Assembly: GCA_039545275.1 (NCBI GenBank)
Contig: BCHS01000017.1
Coordinates: 1-64,000, forward strand
Length of the DNA: 64,000 nucleotides
Direction of reading: 5' to 3'
Source of the DNA: Pseudomicrostroma phylloplanum
Lineage: Eukaryota > Basidiomycota > Exobasidiomycetes > Microstromatales
Part shown: positions 44,497 to 55,697 of the stretch, piece by piece
Layout of the letters: each line of letters starts with the position of its first letter
How positions within the stretch are numbered: position 1 is the first letter of the stretch
The notes under the pieces: generated by a model
Seen by the model: only the letters and a program-made list of their open reading frames with translations
The model's database searches: none
Told to the model about the DNA's origin: nothing
Program-made: the position numbers and the translations under genes

Positions 44497-46507
44497 ATGA
44501 CAGCCGCAGCAGAAGCAACAGCAGTAGCCTCGTCCTCAGCCACGTCATCTTCGTCGACCAGCCCAGATGCACCGCCATCCTACCTCCTTCCTTACGCCAC
44601 ACTCCAGCCCACATACCACCACGTCTATGCTGACATCCTCGAGGGCAAAGTAGCAGCAGAGAATGTTTGGCTGTCCGTATATGCAGACAATGCGCCGATG
44701 AAGAGCATACATGCTACCCTCACCCTCACAGCAAAGGAGAAGGACGATCTCAGCCAAGACGATGAAGTCAGGTTGGAGAATATCAAGGGGCAGCGCAACC
44801 TCGTCATAAAGGAGGAGAAGGCAACTGCTCTGAGGGGAAGGGTGAGTCGGAGCATGTCCCCATTGTAATGGCGGACAAATCAGAGACTAATCTTCTTTCC
44901 CTCGGCAATCGTCTTCTCAGGAAGGTCGCATCGTTCCAGACCTGTCCATCTCCACGTCATCCTCGTCCATGGTCGCCACCTCTCCCACAGTGGCGCAGAA
45001 CTCGCCCTCGCTACCCTCAGCCGTGCGCCTACGCCTGCCAGTCTATACTCCCTCGACTCTGCTCAAGGGACGCAGGTCTCAAAAAGCCATCGATTCGGGC
45101 GGCGGCGGCCAGATCTCGGCGTTCGATGTCAGTCCCGATGGCACAAAGCTCGTAGCAGGCGGCGAGGACGGGGAGTGCATCGTCGCTGGGCTGCCTGGCT
45201 GGATCAGAGGCGAAGAGGGCGAAGAGGGTGGGGCCGCCGATGCGATGCAGACTGAGCTCTCAGTCGAGGAAAAGGCGCAACGGCGAATCAGAGCGCTGGA
45301 GAAGAGACGCCTCGCCTCGTTGCGCCTGCCTCTCGCAGGGCATGTAGGGGACGTACAAGCGGCCTCTTTCCTCCCCTCCTCCCTGGTCCTCCTCACCGCC
45401 TCGTCCGACCTTACCCTGCGCCTCTACTCGGCACAGGACGGCATCTGCCCGCGGATATTCAGGGGACACAAGCGCGCCGTGACCTCCACTGCTATCCTCG
45501 GACGGGGCAAACGCATCGTCAGTGCCAGCCTCGACGGCACAATTCGAGTCTGGGACGTCAGGGCGGGGAAGAGTGTCAGGATGATTGGCTGTCGCGGGTG
45601 GAGTGGAGTGGAATGTCTCAAGGTACTGAAGTTGAACGGAGGCGCGATGCCCTCGGAAGGGGAAGACGAAGAGGGACTAGGAGACTACCTCGCCATTGCT
45701 GGCCTTTCCTCGGGCTACGTGCAGGTGTTTATGATCAGGATCTCACAAGATCGATCCACTAAAGCGCCTGCTCAAGACGGACAGGAAGAGGACGGAGAGG
45801 ACTTGGTCAACCCGGTAACGGTGGCAGACTGGCCTCTTCTGGAGATTGCGCCCAGGAGCTGGCCTACTCTGCCAGAAGGGCAGTCCGAGCCAGGAGCCAG
45901 CGATTTCTGGAAAATCGAACCCACTACAGGCGCGGTGTGGAGTTTGGACGTCGTCGAGCGGTCCTCCTCCTCTTCGGCTCAAGAAAGAAGTGGTGACTCT
46001 GTACAAAGCACGAGCAGCACTCTCGACCTCGTGACCGGCAGCAAGGCGGGCATCGTGCGCCTCTTCCGGCTTGAGCTCGGGGCAACAGCAACGCCGCCTA
46101 CAGATTCTTCTGCCGAAGAAGACTCGGCGGCGCCTCTCTCGCTCACATCGCGCGAGTTGCTCAACTTCAAGCGCAACACGGCCAGTATCCATGCGCTCCG
46201 CTTTCTACCCACGGCCTCTTCTTCCTCTCCTCCTGGTCCCACAAGTTCACCAGACGTGGTAGTAGCGACAGGGGACGGAACGCCCTTCCGTCTGACCTTC
46301 AACGGCGCTTCTTCTAGCGCTACCTCTGCCTCTGGCTCTGCCGCCGGCTCAGCGGAGCAGGAGCGGCGTCTCGAGCCTTGTGTAAAAGAGGAGTACACGG
46401 GCTGGGAGGCGGGTGAACCGGTGCATGGGATCGGCGTGATCAATGCTGGTACAGAGGGTGAGAGGATCCTGCTCGCGGGGGCAGAGGGGATGGTGAGGGT
46501 GTACTGA
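44497..46507 (+). CDS. RPN14: RPN14/PAAF1-like proteasome assembly WD40 protein, two exons
   Basis: WD40 chaperone that binds the proteasomal ATPase ring during 19S base assembly. Exons: 44497-44841 and 44921-46507; protein 643 aa. The WD blades read ISAFDVSPDGTKLVAGGEDG, LAGHVGDVQAASFLPSSLVL, LTASSDLTLRLYSAQDG, IFRGHKRAVTSTAIL, RGKRIVSASLDGTIRVWD. The signature RG-(K/R)-x-(I/V)-VSAS-DGT-x-R-(V/L)-WD is what distinguishes PAAF1/Rpn14 from other WD40 proteins. The C-terminal half has more degenerate blades with Ser-rich insertions, so the protein is longer than yeast Rpn14. The N-terminal 115 aa before the intron also fits the N-terminal module of the family. It is convergent with TRM61. Confidence 0.88.
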
Positions 46508-46712
46508 GTGGCGGGAGTGCCGGCGGAGAGCAGGTAGACAGCGGTAGCGGTAGCGTGGGGTGACAGCTGGAGGCAGTTTAATGCAAGGCAATGTCATATA
46601 TAGGTGAGCCTACTGTCGCTCTTCATACTGTCTCTGCATTCCATGCTGGCACAATGTCTTTCTGCCACTTGTTGATCATTACTCTGTAATAATACAAAGA
46701 ACCCAACCACCG

Positions 46713-46757
46713 CTCCCTCTCCCTCTCCCTCTCCCTCTCCCTCTCCCTCTCCCTCTG
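46713..46757. repeat. (CTCCCT)n microsatellite between convergent genes
   Basis: Seven to eight tandem CTCCCT units between the 3' ends of RPN14 and TRM61. On the minus strand it is a GGGAGA purine run. Confidence 0.9.
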
Positions 46758-46774
46758 CCCACCCTACCCTCTCG

Positions 46775-48787
46775 CTAAGCCCTCGGCGGCAACCTCCCAA
46801 AAGTCAAATAGCTCGTATGACCTCTCATGCTCGCATGCAACCGCGAGTACGTGTTGCTGCGCACCACTTGTTGCTTGTACTCTTTGCCTTGGCCAAAGTG
46901 CGAAGGGAGAGGGTGGGTAGTAGGAGGTGGGGCGGGGATGGTGGGCTTGGAGGTGGGGCGGGAGGTAGCGACGGAGGTGGTAGCGGGGGGCGCTGTACTT
47001 GCTGGGGGTTCTTGTGCTGGTGTTGATGCTGTTGGTGCTGATGCTGAGTCTGCTGATTTGCCCTCGGTGCTTGTCGATGCCGTTACAGGCGGCGGGACGT
47101 CACCATTCTCCTGCGGGTTCGCGGCTTGAACGCCATCCTCGCCGTCTTTCTCCTCTTGGCCAGCGTCCTTGACATCATCTTGGCCATCCGCCTCCTCAGG
47201 CCCATCCTCTTCATCTGCCCTCCCACCCTCCTTCCTCTCCCTGGCCTTCTTCCTCTGATTCTCACTCATCTTCTCCCTCTTCCTGACTCGATCCCTCAAC
47301 ATCTCCTTTACCTCTCCAATCTCCTTCAAGGGCATCTCGTACAGCCCTCCCGCGCTTCCAGCACCAGCAAACCCGCTCTTGATACTCTCGTGTGTGCGGA
47401 CGAGGGACTCGAACGTCTCCACATCCCTGAATCCCGCTTCGCCGAGGGCTTTCACTGTGCGCAGGACCTGCTCGATGCAAGGTGAGAAGCAGCAGATGAC
47501 GCCTTGAGTCTTTGGGTTGAGCACCGAGGGGGCAAAAGGGATCGCCTCCCATGGCGCGGGCAGGTCGAGGAAGACGGCGTCTGCTAGGCCGTCCAGGGAA
47601 GAAGGGAAGCCGTTGAGACAGACGTTGCGGTGCGAGGCCGAGACGAGCGGGGTGAGGGCGTGATCTACAAATTCTCTGCGAGCCATGGCGGCTCTTGAGG
47701 CGTGAAACTCAAAGGTCCAGACTTTGCCATTGGTAGGGGAGAGCTCTCCGTCGTAGTCTGGCGTAGGCGAGGCTAGTGACTTGAAGTGCTGAACGCGATT
47801 CGATGTGCTGGACGTACCAGTCTCACCTTCAACAGGCGTCGAAGTGGCAATGTCCTTGAAGGGCGCCGTAGGTCCCGGAGTGCCTTCTGCGCTCTCGCTC
47901 TTCTCCTTCGGCGGGCGAGTCTGGACGCCTCTACCTCTGCCAGTGCTCACGCCCCAGCCTTCCTGACCCTTCCACTCCCTCCCCATGGTCTCACTGCCCT
48001 CTCCGTGAGCTCCTTCAGGCAGCCCGACACACCTTGCTAGGAAGTGTGTGAAGCTGCCGCTCCCCGTGCCAGCCTCGACGATCCTGCTGCCCGGGCCAAG
48101 ACCCATCTTCATACTGATGAAGCTCATGTCAGGTCCGTAGAGGATCTGCGTCCGGTGGGGTAAGCTGAGAGTCCATAGCTCTGGAGAAGGTCGGAGGAGA
48201 GTGAGGAAGCCCTTGTTGTTTTCGGAGCGGATCTGGGAGCCAAAGGGACGGCCGATGATGTTGTTGTGAGGAAAGGAGCCAAAGGCGTTTGTGAAGACTT
48301 GGTCCGGCGTCACTGTCAGTGGGGAGAAGGGCCGATCGCGAGACTAGACGAGGGGGAGGGAAGGCAGAGCTAATCAGCGACAAGAGCAGCTGAAGCGGGT
48401 GTGTTATCTTGCCGTACTCACGATGAATATGATGACCAGATCTCCTGCCTTGATGTACTTGCTCTCCCTCCTGCGCTGCTTCATCTGAGCCGCACGCGAG
48501 GTACTGGCACCTTCGGAGGCGAGCTTCGGCCGTTGCGATGCGTCGTCCCCATCCTCTGCCTCGTCCACCATCTTGCGCTTCAGTTGAGGCTGCTGCGCGG
48601 AACCATTGGTCTGAGGCTTGCCAGGTGCAGCGATGGCAGAAGAAGATGAGGTGGCAGGCTCTGCCTGTGCGGGAACATCTGCGCTGCCCGAGCTCGAGGT
48701 GGAAGCTTTTGCATCAGCGTCTGCAACTGGAGCTGCGTCGTCTACGTCCATCTTGGTAGTGATAGTTGATGGTTCTGAGTCTGCCAT
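46775..48787 (-). CDS. TRM61: TRM61 (Gcd14) catalytic subunit of tRNA m1A58 methyltransferase, two exons
   Basis: With Trm6 it makes 1-methyladenosine at tRNA position 58 using S-adenosylmethionine. Exons: 48422-48787 and 46775-48343; protein 644 aa. The joined frame reads IKAGDLVIIFI then SRDRPFSPLTVTPDQVFTNA, FGSFPHNNIIGRPFG, SAM motif I VEAGTGSGSFTHFLAR, and motif IV FLDLPAPWEAI with the catalytic Asp. The C-terminus VRSNTYSRLHASMRGHTSYL with LTFGRLP is typical. Two insertions make it longer than the ~380 aa of yeast: an Ala/Ser-rich N-terminal extension (about 100 aa) and a Lys/Glu then Ala/Pro/Thr-rich linker before the last strand. It is divergent from NOP53 (296 bp apart). Confidence 0.95.
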
Positions 48788-49026
48788 TGCCGAGCGCGAT
48801 GACAGGAGGTGCGGCCAAGGTCGTGTTCTGCCTTTACTTGAACTTCACCGCCAATGCTACGACGTTTATTCTTGTCCGGGGCTTTTGACCAAAAAGTTGG
48901 TCGGGAAAGGAACTGGCCAATCTTCCGTTCCGATGAGGCAGGCGTCCAGGCGACCCAGCCAGGCGACGCCAAAATTTTGCCTCGCCCTGTTTCCGCTCAG
49001 GCCAGCCAAGCCAAGCCTTTGCAGCT

Positions 49027-49049
49027 TCACCACCACCACCACCACCACC
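49027..49049. repeat. CAC trinucleotide run in the TRM61/NOP53 divergent promoter
   Basis: About seven CAC units 35 bases upstream of the NOP53 start codon. Confidence 0.75.
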
Positions 49050-49083
49050 TCTACTCATCATTTCCACGCCCTCGACACCGACC

Positions 49084-50733
49084 ATGGCTCCTTCGACGTC
49101 CAGAGCATCGACGTCTCGCTCATCAGGCGCATCAGCAGCTGGCGCCTCTGCTGCTGGCCCAGCAAAGAAGAAGTCTGCCTCCTCTTCCCAGCCTTCCCGC
49201 AAGAACAAGGCGAGCTGGAGACGCAACATCGACCTCTCCGAAGTAGATGAGCACCTCGAATCCGCTCGAGTCGCCGAGCGTCTCGGTCTCGAGAGGCCAG
49301 GAGCGCTCAGATCCTCTACGGGAGAAGATGGGGCACCAGGAGTGGCAGATACGGGTCTCTTCGAGGTGGACACAAAGGGAGACGAAGCCCTCGGCACCAC
49401 CCTCCGCAAACGCAAAGAGAAGAAGCCCATGCGCTTCCTCTCCTCTCTACAAAACGAAAGCGCAGTACCTGCCGTAGCTCGCAAAGGTGTGACGCCTGCT
49501 GGAGCTTCGACTTTCAAGGGTGCAAAGACGGGGAAGATGAGCAAGATTGAGCAGGATCGACTGAGACGCATTGCTCGTCGGCCCGTGAAGGGACCTTTTG
49601 GAGCCATCGTGGAAAGTGAGCAGGGCAACGCCCTCGAGGGCGTCAAGGGCGCTATCCTCAGAACGCCAGAAGAAGACGTATGGGACGGTGGTGAGGGACC
49701 CTCCAAGACGGCAGCCGCAAAGGCAAAGGCGGACGAGGACTGGATCGAGGAAGCTCGCAAGAAGGAGATCAAGACGCCTGCTCATCTCACAGCTGCTGGG
49801 CCTGCCTTAGCCACAGCTACGCCGGCTGCGATCGCTGGCAAAAAGGGCAAGGGTAAAGGCAAGGCCATCGCTGCCACTCCTGTCCCTACGCTGGCCTCGT
49901 TCCTCTCCCTCCCCTCCACTGGTCAATCGTACAACCCCACCTTCACCTCCCACGCAACTCTTCTGCAAAAAGCCTACCAGGCCGAGCTTGCCAAGATGAA
50001 GACCGAGGAGGAAGAAAAGGCCTTTAAGCTACGCTGGACCGAGGCTGCCAAGGCTCAGCGGGACATGGAGGAATTGCGCGGCGACGAAGAGGCCGGGCGG
50101 GTGTTCCGCGGGATGATCGTTGGCGAGATCCCTTCTACCGACGAGCAAGACGAGGAGGAGGAGCGCGTAGAGGAGCTCCTCGAGGCCGGCGCCGGCGCCG
50201 GCGTGGATGCCGATGCCGAAGCCGACGAGGAGAAGGCTGCGCGTGTGTCCGGTCTTCGCAAGACAAAAGCCCAGCGGCAAAAGGAGGCTCGGGCTAAAGA
50301 ACTCCTGGAGCAAGCCGAGGCAAAGAAGCGCTCCAAGGCCCTCTCGCAGTCCCTTGCCACTCTGCCCACTTTGCAGAAGACGATCAAGAAGGAGCAGGCG
50401 GCACGCGCTGCGCTCCTCGAGGCCCGTCGACTTGCCAAGCTTAATGAGCGAGCAGCCAAGGGTCTGGCTGGGCAGCGCTCGGGCAAGTTCAAGGTGCCTT
50501 CGTCTGCTTCTACCCGCGCTGGAGAGGAAGTTCAGCTGGGAGAGGAACTGAGTGAGGGGCTGAGGGGAGTCAAGACCGAGGGGAACCTCTTCAGGGATCA
50601 GTGGGACGGACTGATGGTCAAGGGGAGGGTGGAGCCGAGGTTGCCCGTGGCCAAGCAGGGCAGGAGTGGGAGGAAGTTTGGAGGAGAGAGGAAGAAGGAG
50701 TACGAGACGCATGCCTACAAGAGGTTCGAGTAG
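49084..50733 (+). CDS. NOP53: NOP53-like 60S ribosome biogenesis factor
   Basis: Nucleolar protein that recruits Mtr4/exosome to pre-60S particles for 7S pre-rRNA trimming. Single exon, 549 aa. The N-terminus SRKNKASWRRNIDLSEVDEH is the conserved Nop53 start region. RRPVKGPFGAIV and DVWD follow; the DVWD word lies in the segment (EDVWDGGEG) where family members have a conserved W-D pair. The middle is a long charged Ala/Lys/Glu helical region (about 290-470). The C-terminus VQLGEELSEGLRGVKTEGNL then FRDQWDGLMVKGRVEPR and a basic tail matches the family end (LK-PEGNLxxDRxxSLxxRGxxEPR). Length is slightly above the yeast protein. Confidence 0.93.
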   Translation: MAPSTSRASTSRSSGASAAGASAAGPAKKKSASSSQPSRKNKASWRRNIDLSEVDEHLESARVAERLGLERPGALRSSTGEDGAPGVADTGLFEVDTKGDEALGTTLRKRKEKKPMRFLSSLQNESAVPAVARKGVTPAGASTFKGAKTGKMSKIEQDRLRRIARRPVKGPFGAIVESEQGNALEGVKGAILRTPEEDVWDGGEGPSKTAAAKAKADEDWIEEARKKEIKTPAHLTAAGPALATATPAAIAGKKGKGKGKAIAATPVPTLASFLSLPSTGQSYNPTFTSHATLLQKAYQAELAKMKTEEEEKAFKLRWTEAAKAQRDMEELRGDEEAGRVFRGMIVGEIPSTDEQDEEEERVEELLEAGAGAGVDADAEADEEKAARVSGLRKTKAQRQKEARAKELLEQAEAKKRSKALSQSLATLPTLQKTIKKEQAARAALLEARRLAKLNERAAKGLAGQRSGKFKVPSSASTRAGEEVQLGEELSEGLRGVKTEGNLFRDQWDGLMVKGRVEPRLPVAKQGRSGRKFGGERKKEYETHAYKRFE

Positions 50734-50926
50734 AGACAGGCTCTGCTGCCGCTTCTTGTTCCCCCTGGTGTGGTGTATATTCAACTCTCTCAGCCTGCTC
50801 TGCAATCTGCCCTGGTCTCGTTCCACTCTGCTCATATCTCGCACTAGCTCATGTCAAGCCTGAGGATGAAAAGTGACATTCATGGATATTGCCTAACAGC
50901 ATCGGTCTCTCTCTCTGGCTCGGCAT

Positions 50927-51753
50927 CTAGTACGGCATGTCCCAAATCGTCTCCCTGCTCTCCATTTCATCCTCGTCCAGCTCCACCACTCTTGCTGGGA
51001 TCTGGACGGAGCCAGTGGAGGCTTCGTGCCCGTAGGCGAGGAGACCGACGTGCGGCATGACGTTCCACCGGAGTGTGAAGGTGGCAGAGGGGATCTTGCT
51101 GGTGGGTGGGAGAGCGAGAAGATGGGGGAGGGAGGGGGCAGGGATCAGCTCTAGTGAGGACGCTTGCACCTCAACGCGTCCACTGCGACTCACCTCCATT
51201 TACCTCCATCTACTCTAACTCCATACTTGTTCCTACCATTCAACACCACCCTCGCGTCTTCCCTCCTACGTACGATTCGATCCCACACCACTGCCCTATT
51301 GAGTCTGCCCTCTCCCTGCCGCTGTGCATCTCCCTTTGCATGATCCCTCCACTCCACCTCGAGCCAGAGGAAGACCTGCTTGGTATTCCAATTCCACAGC
51401 GAGCGTCCCACTGACTTGCCCTTCCCGCGCTGACTCTCGCTCTGGCTACCGCTCATCCCGGACAGGCTCCCCGGGAGGAAAGAAGCCAGATCCGTCTTGC
51501 CCGTAAGGTCTACCCCTCCATCGAACCTAACCTCTAGGAACTCCTGCTGTCTCCGATCCATATGCCATCGATTTCTCCCCTGTAGCACCTGCACACCAGA
51601 AACATTCAGGGCTGCTTGGGGGTTGGGGGTGGAGAGGACCGAGGGGGAGGGGTAGGTGAGGAAGGCGAGGGCGCTTGTGAGGACTAGGAGGGTGGTGAGG
51701 GCTAGGCCGGAGATGGTCTGCAGGCGGGCGAGGGTGGTTTGGTTGGGAGCCAT
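50927..51753 (-). CDS. SPC3: signal peptidase complex subunit 3 (SPC3/SPC22-23), two exons
   Basis: ER membrane subunit needed for signal peptidase activity. Exons: 51194-51753 and 50927-51098; protein 243 aa. One N-terminal signal-anchor helix (ISGLALTTLLVLTSALAFLT) is followed by a luminal domain. It has the family marks LFNWNTKQLF (here LWNWNTKQVFLWLEVEW), VVWDRIVRRREDARVVL, NKYGVR, and across the intron KIPSATFTLRWNVMPHVGLL. The NWNTKQ and WNVMPxVG words are diagnostic. The start at 51753 puts the helix at the right distance; the open frame extends further upstream without similarity. The 3' ends of SPC3 and NOP53 are 193 bp apart. It is divergent from the EDC3-like gene with 322 bp between start codons. 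Confidence 0.95.
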
Positions 51754-52075
51754 GCTGGGCGAATGTGAGCGATGGGAGATGCGGCCCCTTGTGAGCTCCT
51801 GGTGCCGATTGCCGCAGACTAGGGTACGAAGGAAGATGGTAGGTGTGGGTGGTAGAGGTGCTTGTTGGAGTGTTCCTTGTGCATGCAGTGCCTGCTTTTC
51901 CCCCTTTTGTCGCCTGCAAGCAACACCACCCACCCGCCTGTGACTTTGCTTGGCCTGTGCTTCCGCCCTGCATTTCTCGCGCGGGCAGACGAGAGCAAGT
52001 GAAACATCGTCCATCGTCCATCGAGCAAAGGCGATCCGCATACCATCCTCATCATCCTCATCCTCACTCTCAGTC

Positions 52076-53377
52076 ATGGCCTCATCCTACATCGGCCTGC
52101 ATGTATCCCTCGCACTCAATGACTCGCCGCAGCCCCTCGTGGGCACAATCACCCAGATCGACGTGGAACGCAATCTACTTGTGCTCACACGGCAAGGCGG
52201 CGCAGAGCCGGTACAGGTAGACAAGGCCCGCATTAGAGGCATATCCGTCGTGCCTGCCCCTACCAACGCCAATGCCACTGGAGACTCCACTATTCAGTCG
52301 CCTGCTCCGGCGATGACCTCTAGTGCTAGCGCAAGTAGCAGTATCAACGGAGCAGGCGCAACAGACTTCCGAGCCCCAGAGGCGGCCAAGCTTCCCAAGC
52401 CTAGCCGCAGTGGTCGCGCCGGGCAGAGCGACGAAGCAAACGGCCTGAGCGGCAGCAGCAGTAGCGGCGTCTCTCGTCGCAAAAAGAAGGGCAAAAAGGG
52501 CGGCAACAGCAGCGGAGGAGGAGCAGCGCAAGGACCTCAGACGAGCGATGAGCACGACCATAGCCATAGCCACGGCCACACGCGAGCTTCCTCGTCCCTT
52601 TCGGAAGACTTCGACTTTGAAGCTTCGGCCAAGCACTTCGACAAGGCGGCCATCTGGGAGCAGATCAGAGCGCAGGACAGAAGTGACCCAGCCGCGTTGC
52701 TCGTATCGCACAATAGAAGAGGAGGCGATGCAGCGACAGGGGCCGACCTAGCTAGAGGTCGCAGCGGGACGCCAGTGGGGTTGGGAGACGGAGGAAAGAT
52801 GAGGAAGTTGAGGATAGACGAAAATGTCCTCAGTCCTAGCCCAGAGGAGGAGAAGAGCGAGGAGAAGGGAGGACTGGCAGGGAAGACTACGGCGGCTGAG
52901 GCTGGAGCTCCTCAGGTACAGCCTGCGCCGGCCCTGATCTCGACTACACCAGCTGCCGGCTCAGGAACGGACAGCGAGGCCCTGCAGCGGGAGAACGCAT
53001 CGCTGAGACGAAGACTACACATCCTCGAGACTCTCTCTGGGCTCTCCATCCAAAATCCCAGCGACGACTCGACCAGGAGGTCGGCAGGTTCAGATCAACA
53101 AGTCGAATTCCAAGTCTCCCTCTCCCCTCCAGCTCTGCCCGGCTCATCACCCGCGCCCACTCCCGGGCAGAGCCACCCAGTCACCTTCTACCTGCAGACA
53201 TCACTAGAGGCATCGGACCCTAAGTTGCGCTTCAAGCCTGCCTCGTCCGTTGCGAATGGGTCGAGCGGCAACGGCGGGAGTGGGAAACTGCCGGAGAAGT
53301 ACAATCGGGAGATGGGGCTGAGGCTGGATAATGGCAGCGCGAGAGTGTTCATGGAGAGGTTGCGGGGGGCGTTGTGA
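52076..53377 (+). CDS. EDC3: EDC3-like protein (LSm + FDF) with a coiled coil and Csm1-like C-terminal domain in place of YjeF_N
   Basis: Single exon, 433 aa. The N-terminus is EDC3-like: an LSm domain (about 1-58: SSYIGLHVSLALNDSPQPLV, GTITQIDVERNLLVLT), a basic Lys-rich linker, then an FDF domain (about 177-215: EDFDFEASAKHFDKAAIWEQ, IRAQDRSDPAALLVSHNR) and KLRIDENVL after it. EDC3 scaffolds Dcp2 and Dhh1 in P-bodies and normally ends in a ~230-aa YjeF_N dimerisation domain. That domain is absent. Instead there is a short coiled coil (about 300-323: LQRENASLRRRLHILETL, SGLSIQ) and a ~95-aa end with VTFYLQ, LRFKPAS, LPEKYNREMGLRLDNGSARV and FMERLRGAL. The order and spacing match the Csm1/Pcs1 monopolin C-terminal domain. 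The EDC3 part is well supported; the Csm1 part is my inference from pattern. Confidence 0.85.
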   Translation: MASSYIGLHVSLALNDSPQPLVGTITQIDVERNLLVLTRQGGAEPVQVDKARIRGISVVPAPTNANATGDSTIQSPAPAMTSSASASSSINGAGATDFRAPEAAKLPKPSRSGRAGQSDEANGLSGSSSSGVSRRKKKGKKGGNSSGGGAAQGPQTSDEHDHSHSHGHTRASSSLSEDFDFEASAKHFDKAAIWEQIRAQDRSDPAALLVSHNRRGGDAATGADLARGRSGTPVGLGDGGKMRKLRIDENVLSPSPEEEKSEEKGGLAGKTTAAEAGAPQVQPAPALISTTPAAGSGTDSEALQRENASLRRRLHILETLSGLSIQNPSDDSTRRSAGSDQQVEFQVSLSPPALPGSSPAPTPGQSHPVTFYLQTSLEASDPKLRFKPASSVANGSSGNGGSGKLPEKYNREMGLRLDNGSARVFMERLRGAL

Positions 53378-53946
53378 GATGGGAGGGGTGAGGAGCAGTA
53401 GTGGGGAGAGACAGAGGTTGGGAGTGATGGACCAGAAGGGGTGGGCGGACAAGGACAGATGGGAATGGTTCCCTAGGACGAAGATGGCTGCCTGCCTAAG
53501 AGGATCGATGGAGATGTCCAGGTCGCTTGCATTCACGGCCTGCTGGTCAGACAGTCTGCAACTGTCACTTCGCTTCGGAAGGCTGTATATCTATCCCGAC
53601 TTCACGTTCATCCACTTAAACATTGTTCGAGGCGTGATCTGCGTTTCTTCTCTCGATGGTCTAGAACAAACCTCGTGTGTCGCGTGCCGGTCGCTTTGGC
53701 GGAAGTGGAGAAGCAGACTGCTTCCGCTTCCGCTTCCGCTTCGCCTGCGAAGGCCCTCGCGATGCATAAATGTTCTTTCTTTCGTCCCTACTCATTCGTC
53801 TATTCTGTCTCAACATCTTCTGTCTTGTGACCCTAGTCAACTGCACGCCGAGCTCCAGCACAAGTTTGACTTGCAAGCAGATCTGACTTGCGTAGCTCTC
53901 CTCGGGATCGCGGCCTGAGGTACGGCCGCGGCGGCTCCAGCTCAAG
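53378..53946. other. intergenic region upstream of the PCI-domain gene
   Basis: 569 bp without a supported gene. It holds the EDC3-like 3' flank and the promoter/leader of the next gene. A GCTTCC repeat (CTTCCGCTTCCGCTTCCGCT) lies near 53720-53740. The plus open frame 53331-53918 has no recognisable feature. Confidence 0.45.
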
Positions 53947-55697
53947 ATGGAATCGTACCTCTCGCACGCTCAGAATCTCCTCTCCTCGGCGCAATCTGCC
54001 CACTCGTCCTCTAGTAGCTTCTCGGAGCTCCTCGTGCTGAGCGAGAATACTCATGCTACACTTCAAAATGACCTGAAGCGCAGGCGGGAGTCGGACTGGT
54101 CGAGTGACGCCATACTCAAGAGGCTCAGGAGCTCTACGGGCGTGTTGAGCGATGAGGCCCTGCGCAATCGGATCGCCCAAGTCATCGAGGCCTTCTTCAG
54201 CTACGTCTCCCAGCATCCCCCTATTCAAGTCTTTACCACACCTCGCAATAATCGTGGTGGTGGTGCTCCCCCAAATCTCCCACTGCAAGCATGGATCTCA
54301 GCGCACCAGTCATACGCGCACCTCTTCTCGCGCTGCTCAACTCTCTTCGTTCACCCCTCCTCACCCGCCTCATTCCAATCCGCCTTCCGCTCCATCTCCT
54401 CCTCCTTCCTCACCCTCTCCATCCGAACAGACCTGCTCAGCCATCCTGGTGTAGGTGGAGGGAAATGGGAGAGATTGACGGATTGCACGAGTAGACTTGC
54501 GGGACCTGTTAGGGCGGCGGGGATGGATCGGAGTGGGAGTGTGGGAATGGAGGGGAGGGAGACGAAGAGGGCTGCGGTCATGTGGTTGGGGAATGACTGC
54601 CTGAGGGGTTACTTCAAGGTGGGTGGTACACAAGCGAAGCGCTAGCTTCGCCTGGAAAAGCTCTGAGAGCGAGTGTATGCTAAATCACACCACTTCACAT
54701 TCCCCTCCCGCACAGCTCAACAATCTCAAGCTCTGCGAGACGGTCATCAAATCAATTCAGGAAGCCCTGTCGCGGAACTCCTCCACCGAAGGCGCCGGCG
54801 AGTCCATCTACCCAAAATCAGACCGGGTGCGCTACCGTTACTACCTTGGTCGTGTACGCCTTTCGCAAGGCCGTGTGCGAGTTGCGTACGAGCACCTCTC
54901 CTGGGCACTGGAGAATTGCTATTGCCCGCCCGAGACCTTTGCCTCGTCTTCCTCCTCCTTCTCCTCTTTCGGGAGCATGGGAGGGCCCATTCGCCCTCCT
55001 CCACTACAAGTCCGGCGGATCCTCCTGCATCTCCTGCCCACGGTCCTCTGTCTCGGCCTGCGGCCCTCCCCGGCCCTCTCGCAGCTACTAGCAGCGCATT
55101 ACCCGGACCTGGTGCAGCTCTACGGACCCTTGTTCGAAGCGGTCGCCAGGCCTTCTCTGGGGGACTTTGAGATGCTCTTGGCGCAGAGGGAGCGGAAGGA
55201 ATACCTGCGCCGGCTGGGCGTGTGGTTGCTCGTGAGGGAGAAGGCGACTATTGGGATTTGGAGGGGGATTGTTAGGAGATGGTGAGTGTGGAGCTTGCAG
55301 AAGCAGAAGCAAGCGATGAGGTCTAGGTGGAAGACGAACTCTGATTCTGACCTTGACCCTCACCCACCATTACCGAACGTCAAACAGCCTGCTCCTCTCC
55401 CTCCCCCCAACCTTCGCAACCTCAAGTGCCCCTCCCACCCTCTCCATCTCTCAAATCCATCGCGCACTCCCCTTCTTCCTCTCTCCCACTACCACCAACG
55501 CAACAACCAGCACTCAAGGAAGCACAGCCACAGCCACAGCCACAGATCTCGCCTACTCGCAGCTCGACGTAGAGTGCATCCTGGCCTCGCTGGTAGATCA
55601 GGGGTACATAAAGGGGTACACGTTCCACTCGAAGGGACTGGTCGTCTTCCAGAAGGGAGACAGGATGGGCTTTGCGCCTGTTAGTGCGGTCTACTGA
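53947..55697 (+). CDS. CSN12: PCI-domain protein of the CSN12/PCID2 (Thp1) family, three exons
   Basis: Family members work in TREX-2 mRNA export (Thp1/PCID2) or associate with the COP9 signalosome (Csn12). Exons: 53947-54618, 54716-55281, 55388-55697; protein 515 aa. After a variable N-terminus, exon 1 ends CLRGYFK and exon 2 begins LNNLKLCETVIKSIQ, the family's YFKLN(N/Q)L junction. Then come YPKSDRVRYRYYLGRVRLSQ, a helical repeat with HLSWALENCYC, RRILLHLLPTVLCLG, and the PCI winged helix ending LDVECILASLVDQGYIKGYT and VVFQKGD. The third-exon acceptor was chosen by frame, and others a few bases away are possible. PKS-x-RVxYRYYLGR is closer to CSN12 than to Thp1, but I would not insist. 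Confidence 0.88.
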
